61,417 nt of DNA from Planctomycetota bacterium (GTDB lineage Bacteria > Planctomycetota > UBA1135 > GCA-002686595). Below are positions 8,391 through 16,754 of this stretch, piece after piece (position 1 is the stretch's first letter; each line of letters begins with the position of its first letter). Below the pieces are notes generated by a model that saw only the letters and a program-made list of their open reading frames with translations, ran no database searches and had not been told where the DNA came from. The stretch is from the NCBI GenBank assembly GCA_029259655.1, contig JAJDET010000085.1:1-61417 (forward strand). The letters run 5' to 3'. The position numbers and the translations under genes were made by a program.

Positions 8391-9409
8391 TCCAACTCCT
8401 GGCCGCATCCCTCCTCTCCCTGCAGGGTGGCTCCCCGCAGGCGGACGAGTCCTGGGTCCTCCTGGACGGTGTCGCGGCAGTCGTCAACGACGACATCGTC
8501 ACGGAGGTGGAGCTCTCGCGCGAGGCCAAGAACCTGCGCGAGTTTCGAGGCGTATCGATAACGACGCCCGACGAGCTCATCGCCTTCGAGGAACGCGTGC
8601 TCGAAGCCGTCGTCATCAGACGCCTCGGTGCGCAGGCCGGCCGAGAGCTGGGACTCGGCGAGGAGGACGTGGAGCGCGTCGTCGATAGCCACCTGGGGAA
8701 CCTCCGCCGCCGCCTGGGGCTCCTGACCTACATAGACGACCTGGAATCGCGTGGACTCGGCGAAGGCGACGTCCACACGGAGACGCGCCGCCAGTTCTAC
8801 CGCGAGACCTGGGAGAGCTCGGTCGTCGGCGAAGGCACGGCCGGCCAGCGCCCTCGCCGGGACCGCTACGTCCGCCCGGGCGAGATGTACTACATCTACG
8901 GAGAGGTCCAGCACCTCCTCGGCCCCCCCCCCGAGATCCGCCTGCGACAGTTCGCCCTGGAGCCCGAGAAAGGACAGGGCGACGAGGAGCTGTACGCCGC
9001 GTGCAAGGTGCTGCGAGATCGGGCGCAGGAAGGTGAGTCGCTGGAGGAGCTCGTGCGCGAGATCGGCCTCGAGCGGAGCGCGGTCCGGGCCTGGACGGTT
9101 CCGGCGGATCGCATCGAGAGCGACGACCTGCGAGCCTTCGCCACGAACGCTCCGCCCGGCACGCTCTCCGAGGTCGTCCTGGCCACGACCGACAAGGACC
9201 GGACGCAAGCTGCATTCTTCGTGCTCGACGACCGGCGCGCGGCGGGGCTGCCGAGGCCGTTCCTGAGCGGGACCGTCCAGACCGAGCTCTCGAAGAGGGC
9301 GCTGGCCGAGCGGGACCGCTGGAACCTGGTGCGTGGCCAGCTCGAGCTGATCGAGGGCTCCTACATCGATCCCCCGCTGGCGAAGGTCGAGCCGACCCCG
9401 GGGGGATAG
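8387..9409 (+). CDS. SurA-like periplasmic chaperone / parvulin-type protein
   Basis: This 340-residue protein is predicted to be exported. It begins with a short leader (MIQLLAASLLSLQGG, without a basic N-region) followed by DGVAAVVNDDIVTEVEL. That segment matches the SurA/PpiC opening motif (VVNDxxI.xxEL) of outer-membrane-protein chaperones. The helical chaperone region covers about 30-170. Residues about 185-310 look like a degenerate parvulin domain (RLRQFALEP, then an acidic helix and FFVLDDRRAAG), but the normal GGxxG motif is not visible, so isomerase activity is doubtful. The GTG start overlaps the mfd stop, placing it third in the rnc-mfd operon. Confidence 0.72.
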   Translation: MIQLLAASLLSLQGGSPQADESWVLLDGVAAVVNDDIVTEVELSREAKNLREFRGVSITTPDELIAFEERVLEAVVIRRLGAQAGRELGLGEEDVERVVDSHLGNLRRRLGLLTYIDDLESRGLGEGDVHTETRRQFYRETWESSVVGEGTAGQRPRRDRYVRPGEMYYIYGEVQHLLGPPPEIRLRQFALEPEKGQGDEELYAACKVLRDRAQEGESLEELVREIGLERSAVRAWTVPADRIESDDLRAFATNAPPGTLSEVVLATTDKDRTQAAFFVLDDRRAAGLPRPFLSGTVQTELSKRALAERDRWNLVRGQLELIEGSYIDPPLAKVEPTPGG

Positions 9410-9453
9410 CCCCGGGTCCCGGCCGCTCGGGGCAATCCTCGGGCCGCCCTCGA

Positions 9454-9459
9454 TATACT
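9454..9459 (+). promoter_or_regulatory. Putative -10 box (TATACT) before the first toroid gene
   Basis: TATACT lies about 99 bases before the ATG at 9558, in the 148-base gap after the SurA-like gene. The gap also holds a C-rich stretch just before the start codon with no Shine-Dalgarno match. No good -35 hexamer is seen. Confidence 0.35.
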
Positions 9460-9557
9460 GTGAACCTCGGCGCACGTGCCCCGTTCGTAGTCGACCGAGG
9501 CCCCCCGTCTAGAGGACGGCGGCGCCCCTGCCCCGCGCCCAGCGAGCCCCCCGAGCC

Positions 9558-11102
9558 ATGAGCGAAGAACCCGGCATCCACATCGAGTCCCACGTCTTGC
9601 GCTCGTGGGAAGAGGAACAGTCGTTCAACGACATCCTCTACGAGTGGATGAGCAAGACCCCCTGGCTGCTCATCTCCGCCGCAGCACACCTCCTGGTCTT
9701 CTTCATCCTGGCAGCGGTTCCGTGGAGCTACCTGCGGCCGGACCAGGACAACGAGTTCCAGGCCACGCTCGAGCGCCCCCCCGAGGAGATCTTCGAGGAG
9801 CCCGAAGAAGAGCCTATCGAGGAAGAGGTCGAGGAAGAGGTCGACGAGCCCGTCCTCCAGGACGCGGAGATCGTCGAGGCGGAGGAGCTCGAGTACGAGG
9901 AAGGAGATCCGGACTTCCTGTCCGACTCGCCCTTCGAGGACAACCAGTTCAACAACATCGCCGGCCTGGGCGGCGGTGCCGGCGGCAAGTACGGCGGCCG
10001 CGGCCTCGGCGGTGGGCGTCGCGCCCGTGGAGGCAAGGCCTTCGAAGCTGCCCTGAAGGACGGGCTCGAGTGGCTGAAGAACCACCAGGCACCGAACGGC
10101 TCCTGGGACTGCGACGGGTTCGACGCGGAGTGCGGCAAGCTCGGCTCGAGCGTATGCGGCGGCCTGGGCTACCCGGAGCACGACGTCGGAATCACCGGCC
10201 TCGCCCTGCTCGCCTTCCTCGGCGCGGGGAGCACGACGAACGCGGGCACCTATCAGGAAGCCGTGAAGAACGGCATCGCATGGCTCAAGAGCCAGCAGGA
10301 TCCCGATTCGGGGTTGCTCGGCGACACCTCGTCGCGCGAGTTCCTCTACGACCACGCGATCGGCGCGCTCGCCCTGTGCGAGAACTACAACTTCACGAAG
10401 AGCCCTCTGCACAAGCGCGTCGCGCAGAAGGCCATCGACTACATCCAATCCGCCCGCAACCCCTACAGCGCGTGGCGCTACGACGTCCCCCCGTCGGGTG
10501 AGAACGACACCTCCGTCACGGGCTGGATGGTCTTCGCGCTCGCCGCAGCGAAGGACTCGGGCCTCAAGGTGGACCAGGCGGCCTTCGACGGATCACTGGC
10601 CTGGTTCGACGAGGTGACCGATCCCTCGACCGGACGCGTCGGCTACAACTCGTTCGGAAGCCTGAGCTCGCGTGTAACGGCCATCAACCAGCACTACCCG
10701 AAGGAGAAGGGTGAGGCGATGACCGCGGTCGGCCTCCTGTGCCGGGTCTTCCTGAAGCAGGACCCGAAGGACGAGCCGATCATGGAGAAGCACGCCGAGT
10801 TGCTCCTGCGGACGCTCCCCGAGTGGGATCCGGACGGGTACGGGTGCGACGTCTACTACTGGTACTACGGCACCTACGCGATGTACCAGATGGCTCCCCA
10901 CAAGAACGAGTACTGGTCCAAGTGGGAGAAGGCGCTGGAGAAGGCCGTCGTGAAGTCCCAGCGGACGGACGGCGACGAGAAGGGGTCCTGGGACCCGGTC
11001 GGACCGTGGGGGTACGCCGGTGGACGCGTCTACTCCACCGCGATCCTGACGCTCTGCCTCGAGGTGTTCTTCCGCTACTCGCAGGTGCTCGGCTCCCGCT
11101 AG
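9558..11102 (+). CDS. TonB-like anchored prenyltransferase/squalene-cyclase-type toroid protein (copy 1)
   Basis: This is a 514-residue protein. Residues 36-56 form one membrane helix with Ser40 and His44 in SAAAH. This is the same SxxxH spacing as the TonB transmembrane helix, which contacts ExbB/ExbD. A Glu/Pro-rich acidic linker follows (about 70-135), then a Gly-rich stretch. Residues about 160-510 form an alpha/alpha toroid of the prenyltransferase/squalene-cyclase fold, with QW-like repeats (HQAPNGSWDCDGFDAECG, GENDTSVTGWMVFALAAA, GSWDPVGPWGYAGGRVYS). The DxDD acid motif of squalene-hopene cyclases is absent, so cyclase activity is unlikely. A paralogue of nearly the same length follows. 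No exbB or exbD lies in the window. Function is unknown; the periplasmic location is inferred. Confidence 0.8.
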   Translation: MSEEPGIHIESHVLRSWEEEQSFNDILYEWMSKTPWLLISAAAHLLVFFILAAVPWSYLRPDQDNEFQATLERPPEEIFEEPEEEPIEEEVEEEVDEPVLQDAEIVEAEELEYEEGDPDFLSDSPFEDNQFNNIAGLGGGAGGKYGGRGLGGGRRARGGKAFEAALKDGLEWLKNHQAPNGSWDCDGFDAECGKLGSSVCGGLGYPEHDVGITGLALLAFLGAGSTTNAGTYQEAVKNGIAWLKSQQDPDSGLLGDTSSREFLYDHAIGALALCENYNFTKSPLHKRVAQKAIDYIQSARNPYSAWRYDVPPSGENDTSVTGWMVFALAAAKDSGLKVDQAAFDGSLAWFDEVTDPSTGRVGYNSFGSLSSRVTAINQHYPKEKGEAMTAVGLLCRVFLKQDPKDEPIMEKHAELLLRTLPEWDPDGYGCDVYYWYYGTYAMYQMAPHKNEYWSKWEKALEKAVVKSQRTDGDEKGSWDPVGPWGYAGGRVYSTAILTLCLEVFFRYSQVLGSR

Positions 11103-11116
11103 AGCTACCGAGTTGA

Positions 11117-11142
11117 CTTGGCGCGCATCTGCGCGCGCCAAG
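11117..11142. repeat. Palindromic hairpin in the gap between the two toroid genes
   Basis: Perfect 10-bp arms (CTTGGCGCGC and GCGCGCCAAG) flank a 6-base loop. A second hairpin (GGCGCG-actc-CGCGCC) and a third (GGCC-tt-CGGCC region) follow within the next 80 bases. This gives a cluster of GC-rich palindromes before the terminator at 11271. It may be a REP-like intergenic element or part of transcript-end processing. Confidence 0.5.
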
Positions 11143-11270
11143 GATGCCCTGCGGGCGGCACGGCGCGCTTGCCGAAGATTGACTCGGCGCGACTCCGCGC
11201 CGGGCTCGGCCTTCGGCCTCGGCGAGGTCCTGCTTTTGGGCCGGATCTCCAGTTCCCGTTCGAACGAACG

Positions 11271-11309
11271 ACGAGCCCCGGTGACCTCACGGTCGCCGGG
11301 GCTCGTTTT
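11271..11309 (+). terminator. Rho-independent terminator after toroid copy 1
   Basis: A 15-16 bp stem (ACGAGCCCCGGTGACC pairing with GGTCGCCGGGGCTCGT, one mismatch) with a 4-base TCAC loop is followed by TTTT. It ends the transcript of the first toroid gene, so the second copy should have its own promoter between 11310 and 11447. Confidence 0.8.
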
Positions 11310-11447
11310 CATTTCGGTGCAAGCTCCACCGAGTCCGCTCGGTGCAAGCAACGTGAACCGCGAGCGAGCCGGTTCGTTCGAGTGAGTGGTCCGAGGAGGA
11401 CTCTCGACCTCCTCGCTTCTCACCCTTTCGCACGGGAGATCGAAACC

Positions 11448-12986
11448 ATGAGCTCTCCGCAGCACGCCACCGGTATGCCCGCGGTTCGCGAGTCGGCGCT
11501 CGAACGCGACGACTTCCGCGAGAACCTCTACGAGTGGATGCAGCGCACGCCCTGGCTCCTCGTCTCCGTGGCGGCTCACGTGTTCCTCTTCTTCGCGCTG
11601 GCGGCAATCCCCTGGGAGTACCTGAAGGACCCGCCCGATCAGCCCGTGATCATCGTGGCCAAGCGCGACGACCCCCTACCTATCGTCGACCCTCCCGACG
11701 AACGGGACCCCGTGACCCCGGTCGAGACGCCCGCGGATCCGGAGCTCATGGACTCGAGCATCGATGAGACGACGGAGATCGTCGACTCGCAGCTCGATCT
11801 GTCCGACGCGCTCGAGGACCTCGCGCCCTTCGACGACACGGCGCTCGTGGGACTCGGGCCCGGCTTCCGGAGCGGCGGCGCGAAGAAGTACACGAAGCGC
11901 GTGGACGGGAAGGCCGGACGCGGCACCGAGGCCGCACTTCGTCAAGGCCTCGACTGGCTCGCGGCCCACCAGGCTCCGGACGGATCGTGGGACGCCGACG
12001 GGTTCGAGGCCGAGTGCGGATCCATCGGGTCGAACATCTGCGGCGGCGCCGGCTTCTCCGAACACGACGTCGGAGTCACGGGACTCGCACTCCTGGCGTT
12101 CCTGGGCGCAGGCAGCTGGTCCGGTCAGGGGGAGTACGCCGACGTGATCCGTCGGGGGCTCGCGTGGCTCGGGAACCGGCAGGATCCCGACAGTGGTCTG
12201 ATCGGCGAACCGACCTCGCGCGAATACCTCTACGACCACGCGATAGCGACGCTGGCCATCTGCGAGGACTACGTCTTCTCGCACTCCCCCCGCATGAAGC
12301 GAGTCGCGCGCAGGGCCGTCGACGCCATCCTCGCGTGCCGCAACCCCTACGGTGGCTGGCGCTACGACAGCCCCGCCGCAGGCGAGAACGACACCTCGGT
12401 CACGGGCTGGATGGCCTTCGCGCTCGCGGCCGCGCGGGACGCGGGCCTCGAGGTGGACGGCGACGCCCTCGCGGGGACCCTGTCATGGCTCGACGAGGTG
12501 ACCGATTCGGCGACCGGACGGGTGGGGTACGACTCCCCGCAGAGCTCGAGCGCACGCATCCAGGGAGTGAACGACCACTTCCCGCGGGAGGGTGCCGAGG
12601 CCATGACCGCCGTCGGCCTCCTGTGCCGGATCTTCCTGGGTCAGCGTCCCGATCGGGACCCGATCCTCGGAGAGCACGCGAACCTCCTGCTCCGAGCGCT
12701 GCCCCGCCGCGTCACCGACGAGTCGGGTCCCGACCTCTATTACTGGTACTACGGGACCTTCGCGATGTTCCAGATGGGCGCGCACCGCTCCACGTACTGG
12801 AAGCGCTGGGAGGAAGCGCTCACTCCGGCGCTCCTCGGCGGTCAACGCAAGGACGGCGACACGCGCGGCTCCTGGGACCCGGACGGCCCCTGGGGGCGCA
12901 TCGGCGGCCGCGTCTACTCGACTGCCCTCGCGACCATGTGCCTCGAGGTGCACTATCGGTACGCGAGACTCCTGGGGGCTCGCTAG
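11448..12986 (+). CDS. TonB-like anchored prenyltransferase/squalene-cyclase-type toroid protein (copy 2)
   Basis: This 512-residue paralogue of the preceding protein aligns along its whole length. The start at 11448 is chosen because a GGGAG ribosome site lies 9 bases upstream and the length then matches copy 1. The helix at 36-56 again has Ser40 and His44 (SVAAH), the TonB-type SxxxH spacing. The linker (about 60-150) is acidic and Pro-rich but differs from copy 1 in sequence. The toroid domain has the same landmarks (HQAPDGSWDADGFEAECG, GENDTSVTGWMAFALAAA, GSWDPDGPWGRIGGRVYS). The two domains are better conserved than the linker. No enzymatic DxDD motif is present. The role is unknown; scaffold or TonB-like energy coupling is speculation. 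Confidence 0.8.
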   Translation: MSSPQHATGMPAVRESALERDDFRENLYEWMQRTPWLLVSVAAHVFLFFALAAIPWEYLKDPPDQPVIIVAKRDDPLPIVDPPDERDPVTPVETPADPELMDSSIDETTEIVDSQLDLSDALEDLAPFDDTALVGLGPGFRSGGAKKYTKRVDGKAGRGTEAALRQGLDWLAAHQAPDGSWDADGFEAECGSIGSNICGGAGFSEHDVGVTGLALLAFLGAGSWSGQGEYADVIRRGLAWLGNRQDPDSGLIGEPTSREYLYDHAIATLAICEDYVFSHSPRMKRVARRAVDAILACRNPYGGWRYDSPAAGENDTSVTGWMAFALAAARDAGLEVDGDALAGTLSWLDEVTDSATGRVGYDSPQSSSARIQGVNDHFPREGAEAMTAVGLLCRIFLGQRPDRDPILGEHANLLLRALPRRVTDESGPDLYYWYYGTFAMFQMGAHRSTYWKRWEEALTPALLGGQRKDGDTRGSWDPDGPWGRIGGRVYSTALATMCLEVHYRYARLLGAR

Positions 12987-12996
12987 CCCGGAGCCG

Positions 12997-13341
12997 TCAG
13001 CAGACGCGGCGGTGGAAGAGCTTGATGAAGTGAGCGACGTTGGCCTTGTCGCGACCGATGAGGCCTCCGTTCGTCGTGCTCTTCGCGTGGACCGTGGTCG
13101 ACGGCACCTCGGCGTCGCCTTCGACGGTGATCGTCAGCCTGGAGGTCCCCGCCAGCAACCCGCCCGACTTCTCGCAGACGACGACTCGCGACTCCTCGTC
13201 GGAAGAGACGACGCTCCACCCCTCGAGGTCTTCCACCATCTCCTTCAGGGCGTCCCAGATGCCCTCGCGGCGGCTGGGGACGCGAAGGGGGCGGTGATGC
13301 TCGCTCTGGTTGGCGTCGCTCGTCTCGAAGGAACCACTCAC
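12997..13341 (-). CDS. Small DUF1499-like protein
   Basis: This is a 114-residue soluble protein. After a polar N-terminus (1-25) comes a compact alpha/beta domain: IWDALKEMVEDLEGWSVV, then DEESRVVVCEK, SRLTITVEG, and a C-terminal TTVHAKSTTNGG..GRDKANVAHFIKLFHRRV. The order (helix, WxVV strand, arginine-containing strand, SxS turn, R/N-rich final helix) resembles DUF1499 proteins of unknown function, but this is a pattern match by eye. It converges on toroid copy 2 (10-base gap) and lies downstream of rpsT on the same strand. Confidence 0.55.
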   Translation of the reverse strand: MSGSFETSDANQSEHHRPLRVPSRREGIWDALKEMVEDLEGWSVVSSDEESRVVVCEKSGGLLAGTSRLTITVEGDAEVPSTTVHAKSTTNGGLIGRDKANVAHFIKLFHRRVC

Positions 13342-13363
13342 GTCGAGAGGACCTTCGCGAGCT

Positions 13364-13618
13364 CTAGCTAGCGGAGGCGGCGGCCTGCGCGACGCGGCTC
13401 TTGTAGCGCGCGGCTGCGTTGTCGTGGATCACGTGCTTCTTGGCCGCCTTGTCGATCCGCTTGATCGCCGCCGGCAGCGCCTTTTCGGCCTCCTCGGGCG
13501 ACGTAGCCGCCAGGACGCGTTTCATCGCGCTGCGCATGGCGGAACGAACCTGCTTGTTCTCGAGGCGGCGCTTGTCGGCTTGGCGCAGGCGCTTTGCGGC
13601 TTGCTTGGAATTGGGCAT
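13364..13618 (-). CDS. rpsT: 30S ribosomal protein S20
   Basis: This 84-residue basic, helical protein binds 16S rRNA early in small-subunit assembly. The N-terminal MPNSKQAAKRLRQADKRR and the C-terminal AAKKHVIHDNAAARYKSR are the S20 signatures, and the length is normal. It lies 9 bases after the TPR gene on the same strand, so the two are probably co-transcribed. Confidence 0.97.
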   Translation of the reverse strand: MPNSKQAAKRLRQADKRRLENKQVRSAMRSAMKRVLAATSPEEAEKALPAAIKRIDKAAKKHVIHDNAAARYKSRVAQAAASAS

Positions 13619-13627
13619 CGTCTGCTT

Positions 13628-15037
13628 CTACTTCAGTTCTTCCATCTTCTCGGCCACGTCCCGGTAGCCGATGTCCACTTCGTAGATTCGGATGTAGTAG
13701 GTACGGGCCGCGGGCGCGTCTCCCTCGGCCTCCGAAATGGCGCCGAGATTGTACAGGATCTCCTTCTTCCGGTCGTTCATCCCGGTGATCCCGTCGAGCG
13801 CTGCAGTGAATTGATTCCGGGCCAGGTCCAGGATCCCCTTGCGCTGGAAGCTCTGGCCGAGGAAGAACAGGGCGTCGCCCCGGACGCGCGGGTCGGCATT
13901 GGCCTTCTGGAGCTCGACGACGGCGGCGTCCAGCTCGCCCCGCAGGAGCAGGACCCGACCGAGCTGGAGGCGCAGAGCGCTGTCCCCCGGGGAGAGGTCC
14001 ACCCGTCGGCGGGAGTCCCCGAGCTCGAACTCCCGGAGCTCCGCCTCCAAGCGGTTCGCCTCGCCCTCGTCGCCGCGCTTGCTGGCCGCGGCCGTCCTCT
14101 TCTTGAGGATGCGCAGCACGAGGTCCCCGGCCCGGCCGACCAGGGCAGGGCTCTCCAGGGGCATCTCGAGGACCCTTTCGGCGCCTTCCTGGGCGATCTC
14201 GAGCTGGCCCAGCCGCTCTCGGGCCGCTGCAAGCTCGAGCAGGACCGCCGGGTCCCCGCCCTCCTCGGCCGCTCGCTCGAGCTCTACGATGTCGTCTTCG
14301 GATTGCAGCCCCGCCTCGACGGCGGACCCCGGCCAACCCCGCTCCACCATCAGCTCCCGGCTGTGGGCCACGCGGTCCAGGCCGGAATCGGACAGGGCCG
14401 TCTCGGCGGCCAGGTCCTTGCGGGCCTTGAGGGCTTCCCGGTCACGCGGATCGGCCTCCAGGGCTCGCTCGTAGAAGGCAAGGGCGCCGTGCGCATCTCC
14501 CGTCCTGCGCAACATCGCGCCCGCGCGCTTGAGCCCCTCGGGGTTCCCAGGCGCGATCTCGGCCAGGAACTCGAACACGGCACAGGCCGAGTTGAAGTGC
14601 CCCGCGCTCTCCAGGGCATGGCCGAGCAGCAGGTTCGCCTCCTCGTGAACCGGGTTCCCGGCCAGGAAGTTCTCGAGCGCGCCGGCAGCGGCCGCGTTGC
14701 GGCCCAGCTTGAGCAAGGTCTTGGCCCGCGCGAGCGGTACCGAGCCCGAGATCGCCCTCAGGAGCCCGCCACTCCCCTTCGATCGATGCCGCTCGAGGAG
14801 CGCACGGCGGAGCCCGGCCCGCGCCGGACCCAGGTCTGCATCCAGGTCGAGGAGCTGGCGGTAGAGCTCGACGGCGAAGTCGAAGTTTCGACGCCGGCAG
14901 GCCTCCTCGGCCTTCTTGATGTGCTTCGTGAAGTCCACGAGGTGCAGCCCGGGCTCGTGCGATCCACTCGGCCTCGCGGGCGCGCTCCTACGCGCCCTAG
15001 CAGCCCCCGGCGCGGCGGAAACGGGCTCGTCCCCCAA
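13628..15037 (-). CDS. TPR-repeat protein
   Basis: This 469-residue protein is made mainly of tetratricopeptide-like helix pairs. Clear repeat units include FAVELYRQLLDLDADLGPAR (about 54-73), EEANLLLGHALESAGHFN, GALAFYERALEADPRDREAL and, near the end, GDALFFLGQSFQRKGILDLA and EAEGDAPAARTYYIRIYEVD. The N-terminal 30 residues are low complexity. No enzyme motif or clear signal peptide is seen. A TTGACC-18-TAGACT promoter lies just upstream with a leader of about 18 bases. It precedes rpsT in a likely two-gene operon. The role is unknown; TPR proteins act as protein-binding scaffolds. Confidence 0.85.
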   Translation of the reverse strand: MGDEPVSAAPGAARARRSAPARPSGSHEPGLHLVDFTKHIKKAEEACRRRNFDFAVELYRQLLDLDADLGPARAGLRRALLERHRSKGSGGLLRAISGSVPLARAKTLLKLGRNAAAAGALENFLAGNPVHEEANLLLGHALESAGHFNSACAVFEFLAEIAPGNPEGLKRAGAMLRRTGDAHGALAFYERALEADPRDREALKARKDLAAETALSDSGLDRVAHSRELMVERGWPGSAVEAGLQSEDDIVELERAAEEGGDPAVLLELAAARERLGQLEIAQEGAERVLEMPLESPALVGRAGDLVLRILKKRTAAASKRGDEGEANRLEAELREFELGDSRRRVDLSPGDSALRLQLGRVLLLRGELDAAVVELQKANADPRVRGDALFFLGQSFQRKGILDLARNQFTAALDGITGMNDRKKEILYNLGAISEAEGDAPAARTYYIRIYEVDIGYRDVAEKMEELK

Positions 15038-15061
15038 GCTCGCGCGCGAAACGAGCGGCGA

Positions 15062-15091
15062 AGTCTAGGTCGGGGCCCGGCGCGCGGTCAA
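15062..15091 (-). promoter_or_regulatory. Sigma-70-type promoter for the TPR-rpsT operon
   Basis: On the reverse strand TTGACC (15091-15086) is followed after 18 bases by TAGACT (15067-15062). The start codon at 15037 lies about 24 bases downstream. It is back to back with the possible def promoter. Confidence 0.6.
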
Positions 15092-15109
15092 TCCTCGCCC
15101 AGCCGCCTA

Positions 15110-15115
15110 TATAGT
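15110..15115 (+). promoter_or_regulatory. Putative -10 box (TATAGT) for def-ribF
   Basis: An AT-rich island, TATATAGT, in otherwise GC-rich DNA lies 34 bases before the def ATG. No good -35 hexamer is visible. Confidence 0.4.
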
Positions 15116-15148
15116 GGTCGTCCGTTCGCGGCCCCCAGATCTCCGTCC

Positions 15149-15691
15149 ATGCCCGAGAAGCTCACTCTCAAGGTCGTCCACTATCCCGATCCGGTCCTTC
15201 GCAAGCGGGCGGAGGAGGTGGGTGTCGTCGACGATTCGGTCCGCGAGACGGTCGCGGCGATGCTCCAGACCATGTACGAGGACAAGGGCGTCGGGCTTGC
15301 GGCTCCGCAGGTCGGTCTGCGAAAGCGCATCCTGGTCCTCAACCCATCCGGCGACCCCGAGAGTCCCGCCGAGGAGGTCGTGCTCATCGATCCGACACTG
15401 GTCGATCTCTCGGGACCCAAGACACGCATGGACGAGGGCTGTCTGTCGTTCCCGGGCATCTTCGCCGAGGTGGAGCGCCCGGACCGCTGCACCGTCAAGG
15501 CGCTCGATACCGACGGGAACCCGATCGAGCGGACCTTCGAAGGCTTCACGAGCCGGGTCGTCCAGCACGAGTACGACCACCTGGAGGGCGTTCTCCTCGT
15601 GGACCGGATGTCGCCCGCCGAGAAGGTCCGAAACAAGCCGGACCTCGAGGAGCTGATCGAGACCTACAAGCGCCGGAAGGCGAAGGCCTGA
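15149..15691 (+). CDS. def: Peptide deformylase
   Basis: This enzyme removes the formyl group from the N-terminal methionine of new proteins. The ATG at 15149 gives 180 residues, the normal size. All three catalytic motifs are intact: GVGLAAPQVG (47-56), EGCLSFPG with metal-ligand Cys98, and QHEYDHLEG with the two His ligands and catalytic Glu. The much longer upstream open frame is antisense to the TPR gene and is not coding. ribF follows after 12 bases, forming a short operon. Confidence 0.97.
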   Translation: MPEKLTLKVVHYPDPVLRKRAEEVGVVDDSVRETVAAMLQTMYEDKGVGLAAPQVGLRKRILVLNPSGDPESPAEEVVLIDPTLVDLSGPKTRMDEGCLSFPGIFAEVERPDRCTVKALDTDGNPIERTFEGFTSRVVQHEYDHLEGVLLVDRMSPAEKVRNKPDLEELIETYKRRKAKA

Positions 15692-15703
15692 GTCGGCCCG
15701 ACC

Positions 15704-16672
15704 GTGCGGACGACCTTCGACCGCCGACAGCTCGAGCCGTCCCCGCGCGGGTCGGTAGTCAGCATCGGTGTGTTCGACGGCGTCCACCGCGGGCATCGCG
15801 CGATCCTCGAGGCAAACGTCGCGCGCTCCACCGAGCTGGGCGCGGAACCCACCGTCGTCACGTTTCGGCGCCATCCGAAGCGAGTACTGCTCGGCCGGGC
15901 ACCGCGCATGCTGACGACCCTCGACCATCGTCTCGAGTTGTTCCGCCGCGCCGGCATCGAGCACGCGGTGGTCCTCACCTTCGACGAGGAACTGCGCTCG
16001 ATTTCGGCCGAGGAGTTCACGGCGCGCCACCTGGTCAAAGACCTCGGAGCACGCGCGTTCGTCCTGGGCTTCGACAGCAAGTTCGGTCACGGCCGTCGGG
16101 GAACGCCCGAGCTCCTGACCGGGCTCGGTCACGACGTCCACGTCGTCGACAAGGTCGTCCTGCGCGATCGCGCAGTCTCGAGCACCGCGATCCGCGAAGC
16201 CGTCGAGCTCGGTGACCTCTCGGGAGCGGCCGAGATGCTCGGGCGTCCGGTCTCGGTCGTGGGTCACGTCGTGCATGGCGAGGCCCGCGGGCGCGAGCTC
16301 GGGTTCCCGACGGCGAATCTGGACTTGCACCACGAGCTCCACCCCCCGGTGGGCGTCTACGTCTGTCGAGTCGAGATCCTCGACGAGGGGGCCCACGAGC
16401 TCCTGGGAGCCGTCGCCAACATCGGGTACCGGCCGACCGTCGAGGGCACCCGCCCGGAGGTGCCCCTGGTCGAAGTCCATCTGTTCGACTTCGCTGGCGA
16501 CCTCTACGGCCGACGATTGGAGCTCCAGTTCGTCCAGCGACTCCGCGGGGAGAAACGCTTCGACGGACTGGACGCCCTCCGTGCCCAGATCGAAGCGGAC
16601 TGCCGAAAGGGGCGCGAGGTCCTGGACGGAGCGCCGTCCGATGGCAACAATCCCGGCCGCCCGGGTGGGTAG
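15704..16672 (+). CDS. ribF: Bifunctional riboflavin kinase / FAD synthetase RibF
   Basis: RibF phosphorylates riboflavin to FMN and adenylates it to FAD. The 322-residue protein starts with GTG at 15704. The N-terminal nucleotidyltransferase domain has IGVFDGVHRGHRAIL (about 21-35) and the SSTAIREAVELGD motif near 165. The C-terminal flavokinase domain has GRELGFPTANL and ANIGYRPTVEG. The stop codon (TAG at 16670-16672) lies inside the 5' end of tRNA-Phe, a 10-base overlap on the same strand. It follows def by 12 bases. Confidence 0.96.
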   Translation: MRTTFDRRQLEPSPRGSVVSIGVFDGVHRGHRAILEANVARSTELGAEPTVVTFRRHPKRVLLGRAPRMLTTLDHRLELFRRAGIEHAVVLTFDEELRSISAEEFTARHLVKDLGARAFVLGFDSKFGHGRRGTPELLTGLGHDVHVVDKVVLRDRAVSSTAIREAVELGDLSGAAEMLGRPVSVVGHVVHGEARGRELGFPTANLDLHHELHPPVGVYVCRVEILDEGAHELLGAVANIGYRPTVEGTRPEVPLVEVHLFDFAGDLYGRRLELQFVQRLRGEKRFDGLDALRAQIEADCRKGREVLDGAPSDGNNPGRPGG

Positions 16673-16738
16673 CTCAGTTGGTAGAGCACTTGACTGAAAA
16701 TCAAGGGGTCGCCGGTTCAAGTCCGGCCCCACCCACCA
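16663..16738 (+). tRNA. tRNA-Phe (GAA)
   Basis: A full cloverleaf is present. The acceptor GGGTGGG pairs with CCCACCC, the D arm is GCTC...GAGC, the anticodon stem is CTTGA/TCAAG with loop CTGAAAA (anticodon GAA), and the T arm is GCCGG-TTCAAGT-CCGGC. The discriminator is A and the CCA end is encoded. The first 10 bases also encode the last codons and stop of ribF. Confidence 0.97.
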
Positions 16739-16754
16739 CGCGCCGGATCCCCCC

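Noticed and set aside
5616..8408. 930-codon reverse open frame opposite mfd
   Set aside because: It is exactly antisense to a well-conserved mfd and its translation is Arg/Glu/Val-rich without any family motif. It is a high-GC shadow.
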